Assembly: GCA_902797015.1 (NCBI GenBank)
Contig: CADBRG010000158.1
Span: forward strand, 1 to 11,654
From: an uncultured Lachnospiraceae bacterium
GTDB taxonomy: Bacteria > Bacillota > Clostridia > Lachnospirales > Lachnospiraceae
Reading direction: 5' to 3'
Length of the DNA stretch: 11,654 nt
Shown: one piece after another, positions 1 to 6,775 of the stretch
Layout: each line of letters starts with the position of its first letter
Position numbering within the stretch: position 1 is the first letter of the stretch
The notes under the pieces: model-generated
The model's database searches: none
The model's input: only the letters and a program-made list of their open reading frames with translations
What the model was told of the DNA's origin: nothing
Made by a program: the position numbers and the translations under genes

Positions 1-1490
1 CCTGCGTATGCGCCGTGATCCTGAACAACATCAAATTCAACACCCTGGATCATACCGTCTTCGTCACATGCCAGACGTCCGTTGGAATAGGTCCCGGAAC
101 GTTTTCCTGTCATATGCATATGCTCTTCATAGGTCAGTGTCATGGAGCATGGCATATCAAGTGCCATAACTGCAACACCTGCGATCGCGAAAATGTTCGA
201 GATCGTGGAATAACCAAAGCATCCGCCTGCAGGATTGTCGATCATACGGATCTTCTCCGGATCCATACCGATCGCCGGTGCCAGCTCGTCGCGGCATCCA
301 TACAGGTCATGCGTCTTACTCATGATCGTAAGCATCCCGTCTTCATCCCAGTAACCCTGGAATACATCCGGCTCGATCGTTAAGTGCGGCTGTCTCTGTG
401 AATGCCAGCTGCCTTCTACTACGATATCCGCATCCTCAAAGATTTCTTCCGTATCCTCGCCCTTATAAAGCGGTGCGAACAGATACTGGTTCGGAATGTT
501 CGGATACAGCTGCAGTGCGCCCGGCATCGAAGATTCCAGTACGCTCATATAGGACGGCAGGATCTCAAGATCTGCCTTTACCTTTTTCGCTGCCTCTCTC
601 GCGATCTCTGTTGAAACAGCTGCGACCACGGCATAAACATCACCGCGGCGGTTGATCACATCTTCCGCGATGACAGGGAACTTCGGTGCGCCCTGACCTT
701 TCTGTCTCGGGACAACAGCCGGGAATGAAATATCATTTGATCCCTGTACATCTGCTGCCGTCAGTACTTTGATAACTCCCGGGATCGCTTCTGCCTCCGA
801 TACATCGATGCTCTTGATCTTTGCATGCGGCACACCTGCCATAACGGGTGCCAGATATGCTACGGTTCCCGGCATTTTCATTGCTACATCATCACCGTAA
901 TCCGTCAGGCCGCATACTTTTGCAAGCGCTGTCGGACGCGGCATTTCACTTCCGTAAAGGTCTTCCCCTTCTTTTGGCTTCCAGCTGATCTCATCAATGG
1001 TCTTTTCACCGCGCATAACTGCTGCCGCGTCCATAACACCGTCAATGAGCTGCTTATATCCCGTACAACGGCAGACATTGTGGTTTTTCTTAAACCATTC
1101 CCGCACCTCTTCTCTGGTCGGATCCGGGTTCACCAGCAAAAGACCGTATGCAGACATGATAAATCCCGGTGTGCAGAAACCGCACTGCGCGCCACCGTTC
1201 TTGATCCATGCAACCTGGATCGGGTGCAGATTCCACGGTGTTCCGATTCCTTCGATCGTGATGACTTCCGCAAAATCCCGGACCTTGTCCATCCTGATCA
1301 CGCAGGAGCGCACGACCTTTTTGTCCAGCACAACTGTACAGGCACCGCAGACGCCCTTTTCACAACCGATTTTCGTACCGGTCAGTCCGAGTCTTCGCAG
1401 CACATGAACCAGTTTATCTTTTTCAGGATCATATACGACATACCGCTGTACACCATTGATCACAAGTGATTTTCTTGAAATTTTTGCCAT
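1..1490 (-). CDS. Molybdenum aldehyde oxidoreductase (xanthine oxidase family), N-terminal part, cut by window edge
   Basis: Cytoplasmic enzyme predicted to oxidise an aldehyde to a carboxylic acid, using molybdopterin cytosine dinucleotide and two [2Fe-2S] clusters. The 496 visible codons cover the plant-type ferredoxin domain (Cys43, 48, 51, 63), the helical second cluster domain (Cys103, 106, 140, 142) and the start of the molybdenum domain (from about residue 183, with GGCFGY at 422-427). All eight cluster cysteines sit at +3 relative to the Desulfovibrio gigas aldehyde oxidoreductase as I recall it, and long stretches agree with it (GGAQCGFC, NVCRCTGYK, RQPHLTIEPDV). As in that enzyme, the cluster and molybdenum domains share one chain with no FAD domain between them. 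The family is about 900 residues, so roughly 400 are missing, including the catalytic glutamate. The ATG at 1490 is preceded by a modest GGGG ribosome site. The gene follows the alcohol dehydrogenase by 38 nt with no terminator, so they are probably cotranscribed. Xanthine or nicotinate hydroxylase activity is less likely. The physiological substrate is unknown. Confidence 0.93.
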   Translation of the reverse strand, partial: MAKISRKSLVINGVQRYVVYDPEKDKLVHVLRRLGLTGTKIGCEKGVCGACTVVLDKKVVRSCVIRMDKVRDFAEVITIEGIGTPWNLHPIQVAWIKNGGAQCGFCTPGFIMSAYGLLLVNPDPTREEVREWFKKNHNVCRCTGYKQLIDGVMDAAAVMRGEKTIDEISWKPKEGEDLYGSEMPRPTALAKVCGLTDYGDDVAMKMPGTVAYLAPVMAGVPHAKIKSIDVSEAEAIPGVIKVLTAADVQGSNDISFPAVVPRQKGQGAPKFPVIAEDVINRRGDVYAVVAAVSTEIAREAAKKVKADLEILPSYMSVLESSMPGALQLYPNIPNQYLFAPLYKGEDTEEIFEDADIVVEGSWHSQRQPHLTIEPDVFQGYWDEDGMLTIMSKTHDLYGCRDELAPAIGMDPEKIRMIDNPAGGCFGYSTISNIFAIAGVAVMALDMPCSMTLTYEEHMHMTGKRSGTYSNGRLACDEDGMIQGVEFDVVQDHGAYA

Positions 1491-1528
1491 CTTTTTTACC
1501 CCGTCTTTTTACAAAACCGACTTCGACG

Positions 1529-2629
1529 TTAGTTATCCATACAGAGAACTGCCTTTAATACCTTGCCGTTCTTCGTGTCTTCAAACGCCTGATTGATGTC
1601 CTCAAAATCATAGTACTTAATCAATCTGTCAAATGGGAACATGCCTTTTCTGTAATAATCCAGAAGCTGCGGGATAAAGATCTTCGGATTGGAACATCCC
1701 TCTACGACACCTGCCAGGGTCTTTCCGAGTCCCATCAGCTCTTCTTCCACATGAATGGTCAGCTCCTGTGTCGCACCAAGGACAACGCAGGTTCCAAGCG
1801 GTCTCGTGCAGTTTAAGCTCTGTCTTACGATCGCGCCGATTCCTGTACAGTCGATCGCATAATGCGTCCCCATGCCGTCTGTCATCTCTTTGACTACGGT
1901 CGGCACATCCGGGATCATTTTTGAATTGATCGCATCCGTTGCGCCCAGTTCGATTGCCAGATCCAGACGGGACTGTACGACATCACATGCGATGATCTTG
2001 GTGCAGCCTGCGATCTTTGCCGCCATGACAGCACTCAATCCAACAGGGCCGCAGCCTGTGATGATGATCGAAGAATCCGGGCCCGGTCTTAAGAAATTCA
2101 GTACCGCGCCTGCACCGGTCTGGATGCCGCAGCCCATCGGTGCGACCATCTTCAGATCGATATCATCTGCTACCGGAATCAGGTTGTTCACATGTACAAC
2201 TGCATGTGTCGCAAACGCGCCCTGTCCAAAGAAAGAGGATACAAACGTATCGTCCTTTAACAGACGTTTGGTATTGTCATACTGCACGCCCGAGAAATTC
2301 AGACGGCGGTTTTCCTTACATCCATATGGCTTTCCTGTCCGGCATGCTTCACACACGCCACAGGAACCAAACGAAAATCCGACACGATCTCCAGGTGCAA
2401 ATTCCGTCACGCCCGGTCCGACTTTCTCGATCACGCCGCAGCCTTCATGTCCGAACACTGCCGGAAGCGGTACCGGGATGATCTGGTTTCTTGCCACATC
2501 ATCCGTATGGCAGACACCACATGCCGTAACCTTTACCAGAACTTCTCCCTGCTTCGGATCATTTAATTCAAGCTCTGTGATCTCAAACGGGTCGCCGCCA
2601 TGCTCGATGATCGCCGCTTTTATTATCAT
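1529..2629 (-). CDS. Zinc-dependent NAD alcohol dehydrogenase (aryl/benzyl-alcohol dehydrogenase-like)
   Basis: Medium-chain dehydrogenase of 366 residues, predicted to interconvert a primary alcohol and its aldehyde with NAD. Visible motifs: catalytic zinc ligands Cys40, His61 (in GHEG) and Cys167; the structural zinc set Cys90, 93, 96, 104 (C-x2-C-x2-C-x7-C); the Rossmann loop GCGPVG at 192-197; and Asp216 at the end of the second strand, which favours NAD over NADP. Overall resemblance is to aryl-alcohol (XylB-like) or class III-like enzymes; the exact substrate is inference. The frame stays open up to a GTG at 2638, but the ribosome site (AAAGGG) is almost adjacent to that codon and 10 nt from the ATG at 2629, so 2629 is chosen. 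The aldehyde oxidoreductase follows 38 nt downstream, which suggests a two-step alcohol-to-acid route. The 73 nt upstream of the start is A/T-rich and may hold its own promoter, but I could not pick convincing boxes. Confidence 0.92.
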   Translation of the reverse strand: MIIKAAIIEHGGDPFEITELELNDPKQGEVLVKVTACGVCHTDDVARNQIIPVPLPAVFGHEGCGVIEKVGPGVTEFAPGDRVGFSFGSCGVCEACRTGKPYGCKENRRLNFSGVQYDNTKRLLKDDTFVSSFFGQGAFATHAVVHVNNLIPVADDIDLKMVAPMGCGIQTGAGAVLNFLRPGPDSSIIITGCGPVGLSAVMAAKIAGCTKIIACDVVQSRLDLAIELGATDAINSKMIPDVPTVVKEMTDGMGTHYAIDCTGIGAIVRQSLNCTRPLGTCVVLGATQELTIHVEEELMGLGKTLAGVVEGCSNPKIFIPQLLDYYRKGMFPFDRLIKYYDFEDINQAFEDTKNGKVLKAVLCMDN

Positions 2630-2702
2630 AAAAATCACACCCTTTCTTAATTTATAGTTTATCGCTAATTACTGTTATTTTCCAATATGCATTAATTAAT
2701 AT

Positions 2703-2733
2703 GTCCGGGACTTCCCATAAGGAAATCCCGGAC
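2703..2733 (-). terminator. Hairpin closing the symporter operon
   Basis: Two 13-nt arms (2703-2715 and 2721-2733) flank a 5-nt loop. In the minus-strand transcript all 13 positions pair, one as a U-G wobble. In the plus-strand transcript the same position is an A-C mismatch, so the hairpin appears to have been kept for minus-strand transcription. The downstream side is A/T-rich but lacks a clean U tract. Termination may therefore be partial, allowing read-through into the alcohol dehydrogenase gene. Confidence 0.6.
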
Positions 2734-2756
2734 AAAACGAATATCCTGTACGGATT

Positions 2757-2873
2757 TTACTCGATGGTCTCTCCGCGCTCTTTCTTTTTATTGTAAGCAA
2801 CAATGCCCAGAATCAGGCAGACGACCATTACGCCAATAAGATATAATGCTACGAAGGTATCTACTGGTTGCAT
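2757..2873 (-). CDS. 38-residue single-pass membrane micropeptide, probable symporter accessory protein
   Basis: A very small ORF of 38 residues. After a short acidic start (MQPVDTF), residues 7-26 are almost entirely hydrophobic (one transmembrane segment). A charged tail with KKKERGE follows, so the N-terminus is probably outside and the lysine-rich tail in the cytosol. It has one of the best ribosome sites in the window, AGGAGGG (minus strand, 2879-2885), 5 nt before the ATG. That site lies inside the end of the preceding 56-codon ORF, whose stop is 1 nt upstream, so translation is likely coupled. Small one-helix proteins encoded just after sodium:solute symporters are a known arrangement, and this fits that pattern by size, topology and position. 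I have not matched it to a named family. A hairpin follows 23 nt downstream. Confidence 0.8.
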   Translation of the reverse strand: MQPVDTFVALYLIGVMVVCLILGIVAYNKKKERGETIE

Positions 2874-2874
2874 A

Positions 2875-3045
2875 TCATCCCTCCTGTCTTTCTCCCTTTA
2901 ACTCTCTTAACTCGTTCATGATACGAACTTCTTCATCACCATCATTCAGGTGACGACCCATGCCCTTAAAGATCCCATGTATGATCAAATTCGCTACAGC
3001 GCATACGGCCAGGCCACCAATGATGTCAATAATTATCCAATGCAT
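2875..3045 (-). CDS. 56-residue membrane-anchored small protein of unknown function, symporter-linked
   Basis: A small ORF of 56 residues with a strong GGAGG ribosome site 7 nt before the ATG. Residues 3-27 are hydrophobic (one probable membrane helix, starting WIIIDIIGG). The rest is charged and probably a cytosolic helix (NDGDEEVRIMNELRELKGER), with a possible short amphipathic or coiled-coil stretch around residues 38-53. It begins 33 nt after the symporter stop and ends 1 nt before the 38-residue ORF, giving a symporter-56-38 cassette. I do not recognise a family. A role in assembly, stability or gating of the symporter is inference from the gene order. The conserved spacing and strong ribosome site argue that it is translated. 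Confidence 0.72.
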   Translation of the reverse strand: MHWIIIDIIGGLAVCAVANLIIHGIFKGMGRHLNDGDEEVRIMNELRELKGERQEG

Positions 3046-3078
3046 ATACTCGCCTCCTATATCAACATTTCATAAGAA

Positions 3079-4608
3079 TTAAGCATTCATTTTTGCTTTC
3101 AGAGCTGCCAGCTCTTCTTTTTCTGCTGCTTCAATGTCTTTGATCTGGCGAAGAAGTCCCTTTTCCCAGCCAGGCATAACTGCCAGCAGGATTGCCCCCA
3201 GACCAAGGGATACGAATGCGACCGGCCAGAACGGAAGGGCAAAGAGACCTGCCCATGGCGGACATGCGAACGTCCACCAGAAGTTCACGGCCGTTGATAC
3301 AATTACCGTGATCCACGCCGCCTTTCGATTGATCCTCCAGCACATACCGAACATGTAGTTAACCATGATCGGCATGGAGATTGCGAAGCACCACATAAAC
3401 AGGGTGATCAGAAGTGAAACCTTCATTGCCGGAAGGAGACAAGCCAGCAGAAGAATAATGATGCAGGCACGGCTGATTCCAAGATAGCCTTTGTCGCCCG
3501 GCTTTTTGTTTACGATCGGGCAGATCAGGTCATCGATGATAACCTGGGATGTTGCCAGAAGCATACCGGAACCTGTGGACAGAAGCGCTGCCAGAAGGGA
3601 TACGATCAACAGACCGATCATAATCTGCGGCAGAGCCGTCAATGCCAGGTTAGATACAGCCAGAAGCGGTGTGTCAGCTGCGATTTCCGGAATCGACTGT
3701 GCGATTACAGAAAGGATTACGAAGGGCAGGCAGGCAGCGGTATTGATAATACCACCGATCAGAGCGCCACGACGCATGGAGTAGTTGTCTTTTACTGCCA
3801 TTACCGGCTGATACATACACTGCTCAGATGAAACTGAGAGAACATGCTGTACGATCATCGGAATCGCAACATTCATCAATACGACCGGGGTTAGATGGAA
3901 TATGTTTGTATGCCATTCCATACCGTTCGCTGCAAATGCTGCATAAACGCCTTCTGCACCGTTCTGAACATTATTGATTGCTACAGAAACAGCGATATAA
4001 GCGCCGACGATCAATACGATCGCATTGATAACGCCCATGTAAGAAGCCTGCAGAATGCCGCCGAACAAAACGTAGATCAGCATCAGAACACCGGCAATGA
4101 TTACACACCACGGCGCAAATGCAAGTCGACCAGCTGTCAGAGCATAGATACAGGTTGCTGTACCAAGAAGCTCGGACATTGTAATACCAAGCCAACCAGC
4201 CGGTGAAAGAGATGTGTTAACAACCTTCATCTTGGATCCGAACAGTTTCTCTGTAGCCTGCGGGAAGGTTACAATGCCGAATCTGCTGTTCAGCTTACGG
4301 AACCATGGTGCGATGAAGAGCAGGAAGATCGGTACGAACACACCACCGCCGAGGATGCCCCACCATGCAACGGCTGCACCCATGCCGAACTGCTGCTCGA
4401 TCAGAGCTGTCGTATGACCGCCGCCAAGCGGTGCCAGTGTGAAGGCACACATAAATGCGATCCATCCGATCTGTCCAGACGCCGTAAAGAAATTCTTTCC
4501 GCCGCCGCCATCACCTGTGGCCGCCTTTTTTTGTTTTCTTATGGATATCGTTCCAAACAGGATACTGAAAAATCCAAAGTATATAACCGCAAATAAAATA
4601 GGTATCAT
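3079..4608 (-). CDS. Sodium:solute symporter (SSS family)
   Basis: Polytopic inner-membrane transporter of 509 residues, predicted to import a small solute with sodium. Hydrophobic segments recur along the whole chain, consistent with about 13 helices. The stretch ALLSTGSGMLLATS (341-354) matches the SSS signature helix, whose Ser/Thr pair (Ser344, Thr345 here) helps bind sodium. The early helix with LGGGHTTALIEQQ (61-73) is also typical. A glycine-rich, basic loop (KQKKAATGDGGGGK, 25-38) lies after the first helix. The C-terminus is a charged, alanine/glutamate/lysine-rich cytosolic tail. The frame opens at a TTG at 4626, but that codon precedes the GGAGGG ribosome site (4619-4624). The ATG at 4608, 10 nt after the site, is the start. 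Two micropeptide genes follow closely. The substrate is unknown; family members carry sugars, amino acids, carboxylates, vitamins or nucleobases. The downstream alcohol and aldehyde oxidation genes make a related small organic compound plausible. Confidence 0.9.
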   Translation of the reverse strand: MIPILFAVIYFGFFSILFGTISIRKQKKAATGDGGGGKNFFTASGQIGWIAFMCAFTLAPLGGGHTTALIEQQFGMGAAVAWWGILGGGVFVPIFLLFIAPWFRKLNSRFGIVTFPQATEKLFGSKMKVVNTSLSPAGWLGITMSELLGTATCIYALTAGRLAFAPWCVIIAGVLMLIYVLFGGILQASYMGVINAIVLIVGAYIAVSVAINNVQNGAEGVYAAFAANGMEWHTNIFHLTPVVLMNVAIPMIVQHVLSVSSEQCMYQPVMAVKDNYSMRRGALIGGIINTAACLPFVILSVIAQSIPEIAADTPLLAVSNLALTALPQIMIGLLIVSLLAALLSTGSGMLLATSQVIIDDLICPIVNKKPGDKGYLGISRACIIILLLACLLPAMKVSLLITLFMWCFAISMPIMVNYMFGMCWRINRKAAWITVIVSTAVNFWWTFACPPWAGLFALPFWPVAFVSLGLGAILLAVMPGWEKGLLRQIKDIEAAEKEELAALKAKMNA

Positions 4609-4852
4609 ACTTATCAATCCCTCCAAATATAGTCAATGCCTAACATCGAGTTAACAAGACTTCTCTCCCTTTTCTTATCACCCCCAGATTTCAGATTCCT
4701 CTACTCATTCACGTTCTCACTGTTTATAAATAGTTTATAAACTTTCCTGACATTAATACAGCGAACATACTCGATGGGAGAATCAAGTATTTTCATGTCA
4801 GTATCTGCACGATTACTATTGGCAATCCTTCAGAATTGTTAGACTAATCTGG
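4609..4852 (-). promoter_or_regulatory. Long leader and promoter region of the symporter operon
   Basis: About 240 nt without a gene lie between the terminator of the upstream operon and the symporter start. The region is A/T-rich and holds a perfect 9+9 nt inverted repeat at 4722-4742 (listed separately), about 115 nt before the start codon. I could not find a -35/-10 pair I would defend. A TTAACT/TATATT pair (minus strand) near the gene would start transcription inside the ribosome site, so I discount it. No known riboswitch pattern was recognised and no small ORF with a good ribosome site was seen. Confidence 0.45.
4722..4742. promoter_or_regulatory. 21-bp A/T-rich palindrome, possible operator
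   Basis: Perfect inverted repeat with arms GTTTATAAA and TTTATAAAC separated by TAG. Each arm is itself nearly self-complementary, giving two copies of TTTATAAA 11 bp apart, about one helical turn, so a dimer could contact one face of the DNA. It is placed where an operator or UP-like element for the symporter operon could lie. The binding protein is unknown, and A/T-rich palindromes also arise by chance. Confidence 0.4.
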
Positions 4853-4889
4853 AAAATAAAAAAGATCTGCTGCAAAAATGCAGCAGACC
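4853..4889 (-). terminator. Intrinsic terminator of the nitroreductase-epoxide hydrolase-cysteine hydrolase operon
   Basis: A perfect 9-bp stem (4866-4874 with 4879-4887, arms TCTGCTGCA and TGCAGCAGA) with a 4-nt loop. On the minus strand it is followed at once by a T-rich run (CTTTTTTATTTT). This is a classic rho-independent terminator, 24 nt after the stop codon of the cysteine hydrolase. It separates that operon from the symporter operon. Confidence 0.93.
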
Positions 4890-4912
4890 TCTGTCTGAAA
4901 ATCATTATTTCA

Positions 4913-5515
4913 TTATCGTGTCAGTTCCTCTATGATCTCATCACAGCTCATGGCCCGGCCAAAGATATCCATATTGGCGATTGTTGCGGCCTGTGCCTCC
5001 GGTGTGTGCGCCGAGCAGACATCCGTTCCCAGGACACATTTATAATCCCTGAAAAAAGCATCTCTGATCGTAGACTCACAGCAGACATTCGTCACGGTCC
5101 CGCAGACAATAACGGTATCCACCGGCTGTTCCATCCCGCGGATATTTTTCAGTATGATCTCCAGATCCGTCTGATAGAAAGCCGAAAAGCGACGTTTCCG
5201 GATCACATGATCACCCGGTTTCGGTTTCAGCTCGTCAATGATCTCTATTCCTTCTGTGCCTTCCCGCATACCGGCTTCTTTGAGCCACGGCTGACCGATC
5301 ACTTCCATCGGGCAGAACACGGCATCCGTGATCTGCTGGGTATAGATCACAGGGATTCCCAGCTCACGGCAACATCCAATCAGGCGTTGAATCTGTGGAA
5401 TCTGCCCCTTCGCATCCTTGACTTCCATGATCGCACCTTCGCGTACAAAGTCATTCTGCATATCCACGACGATCAAAACACACCTGTCTTTGTTCAGTGT
5501 CCAGATTGGCTCCAT
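4913..5515 (-). CDS. Isochorismatase-family cysteine hydrolase
   Basis: Cytoplasmic hydrolase of 200 residues, the usual family length. The Asp-Lys-Cys triad is visible: Asp18 in VVDMQNDF, Lys107 in the KRRFSAF motif, and Cys145 in VTNVCCESTIRDAF, the family's signature with the non-proline cis-peptide region just before it. The family includes isochorismatase, nicotinamidase, N-carbamoylsarcosine and ureidoacrylate amidohydrolases. The metal-binding histidines of nicotinamidase are not evident, so a C-N amidohydrolase acting on a small amide or carbamoyl compound is more likely; this is inference. The start ATG at 5515 has a GAGGAAGAG ribosome site just upstream. The gene lies 39 nt after the epoxide hydrolase and is last in its operon, before a strong terminator. 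It has two adjacent cysteines (145, 146) at the active site where most relatives have Cys-Val. Confidence 0.9.
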   Translation of the reverse strand: MEPIWTLNKDRCVLIVVDMQNDFVREGAIMEVKDAKGQIPQIQRLIGCCRELGIPVIYTQQITDAVFCPMEVIGQPWLKEAGMREGTEGIEIIDELKPKPGDHVIRKRRFSAFYQTDLEIILKNIRGMEQPVDTVIVCGTVTNVCCESTIRDAFFRDYKCVLGTDVCSAHTPEAQAATIANMDIFGRAMSCDEIIEELTR

Positions 5516-5554
5516 ATCTCTTCCTCGCTTTCTTCTAAAACCTGTACCTTCCCT

Positions 5555-6700
5555 CTAGCGGAACATCCGGAAGAATGAACGCACATCCTCCGTCAGAAGC
5601 GCAGGCTGTTCCAGTGCCGGAAAATGTCCGCCGCATGGCATCACATTCCAGCGCACCAGATTGTAGTGCTTCTCTGCCCAGCTTTTTGGCCGGTTAAACG
5701 GATCCTTCGGGAAAAATGCCACACCGGTCGGCGACTTGATCTGCGGATCGGGCGCTCCCCAGTGCAGTTCCGGATTATGAAACGATTCGTAATATAACCT
5801 GGCCGCGGAATAGATGCTGTTCGGTGCCCAGTAAAACATGATGATCGTAAGCAGCTGATCCTTTGTATAAACCAACTCCAGGTCACCGTTACAGTCACTC
5901 CAGGCACGGAATTTTTCAATGACCCAGGCAGCAAATCCGGCCGGGGAATCACACTGTGCCACCGTCAGCGAGTCCGCCTTGGTCTCCATGATCAGGTGAT
6001 ATGCACCCTCCCAGAAGTCAAATTCCATCTGTCTGTCACAGGCTTCCATGTCTTCCGGCGGCAATTCGTCGATCATCGGAATCGGCAGGTTTGCATAGTT
6101 CAGGTGCAGTGCACACGCCTGCTCGGGATAGCGGATTCCAAGCCTTGCACAGATCATCGAACCCCAGTCACCGCCCTGTGCACCGTATTTTTGGTACCCA
6201 AGAGCTTCTGTCATCAGGGTATGCACGGCCTGCGCCATGCGGTCCGCGCCCCATCCGGGCTCTTTCGGATGCCCGCTGAAGCCAAACCCCGGCAGATCTG
6301 GGATCACGACATCAAAGCTGTCTGCCGGATCACCGCCAAATGCCGCAGGATCCGTCAGTGGTCCGATCATCTCAAAAAACTCAAAGCTCGCCCCCGGCCA
6401 GCCGTGCAGCAAAAGAAGCGGAAACGGGTTTTCTCCTTTTCCCTTCACATGCCAGAAGCGGATGTCCACCCCATCGATCTCCACCATATAGGACGGCCAT
6501 TTATTCAGCTCCGCCTCCCATTTACGCCAGTCATAGACATACTGCCAATAGGCACAGAGTTCTTTTATATAATCGATATTCGATCCGTACTCCCAGCCGG
6601 ACCCACGGATCGGCTCCGGCCAGCGGGTCCGTTCAAGACGAAATATCAGATCGTCAAGTACCTCATCATCCACATGGATCGTATAGGGTCTGACTTCCAT
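5555..6700 (-). CDS. Epoxide hydrolase (microsomal EPHX1-like, alpha/beta-hydrolase fold)
   Basis: A 381-residue enzyme predicted to open an epoxide to a vicinal diol through a covalent ester. It has the N-terminal EHN lid region (about 1-90), then the oxyanion motif HGWPG (99-103), nucleophile Asp178 in GGDWG, cap-domain Tyr234, acid Asp333 in FFPKD, and His359 in GGHFPALEQP. Order and spacing match the Aspergillus niger / microsomal epoxide hydrolase group (Asp192, Asp348, His374 in A. niger), so the full triad is present. No signal peptide is seen; it is probably cytosolic. The frame opens at a GTG at 6706, but that codon is 2 nt from the AGGAGA ribosome site; the ATG at 6700, 8 nt away, is preferred. 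The gene lies between the nitroreductase (75 nt gap, no terminator seen) and the cysteine hydrolase (39 nt gap). Its natural epoxide is unknown. Some family members act as haloalkane- or ester-cleaving relatives, but the motifs here favour epoxide hydrolysis. Confidence 0.93.
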   Translation of the reverse strand: MEVRPYTIHVDDEVLDDLIFRLERTRWPEPIRGSGWEYGSNIDYIKELCAYWQYVYDWRKWEAELNKWPSYMVEIDGVDIRFWHVKGKGENPFPLLLLHGWPGASFEFFEMIGPLTDPAAFGGDPADSFDVVIPDLPGFGFSGHPKEPGWGADRMAQAVHTLMTEALGYQKYGAQGGDWGSMICARLGIRYPEQACALHLNYANLPIPMIDELPPEDMEACDRQMEFDFWEGAYHLIMETKADSLTVAQCDSPAGFAAWVIEKFRAWSDCNGDLELVYTKDQLLTIIMFYWAPNSIYSAARLYYESFHNPELHWGAPDPQIKSPTGVAFFPKDPFNRPKSWAEKHYNLVRWNVMPCGGHFPALEQPALLTEDVRSFFRMFR

Positions 6701-6775
6701 ATACACATTCTCCTTGTATCTTTATACGACTGTCCTCACTGCGTAGTACTACTGTTATATCCGCTTCCCTGATTG

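Noticed and set aside
15..1469. Several plus-strand open frames of 70-214 codons opposite the left end
   Set aside because: They lie opposite the aldehyde oxidoreductase, which has eight conserved cluster cysteines and long family motifs in its frame. The plus-strand translations show no family motif and have no ribosome sites.
1872..2657. 261-codon plus-strand frame opposite the alcohol dehydrogenase
   Set aside because: The dehydrogenase frame carries all zinc ligands and the Rossmann motif. The opposite frame is a composition artefact rich in Pro, Ser and Thr with no known motif.
4609..4626. TTG start adding six residues to the symporter
   Set aside because: The codon lies upstream of and overlaps the ribosome site; the ATG at 4608 has proper spacing.
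4609..4852. Riboswitch in the symporter leader
   Set aside because: The length would allow one, but I could not match any known riboswitch core or build a convincing multi-helix fold.
6743..6752. 10-bp palindrome GTAGTACTAC between nitroreductase and epoxide hydrolase genes
   Set aside because: It is too short, has no T tract, and lacks a loop to act as a terminator. Chance is a sufficient explanation.
5996..6772. 258-codon plus-strand frame opposite the epoxide hydrolase
   Set aside because: The epoxide hydrolase frame has a complete catalytic triad; the other strand has no ribosome site and no recognisable domain.
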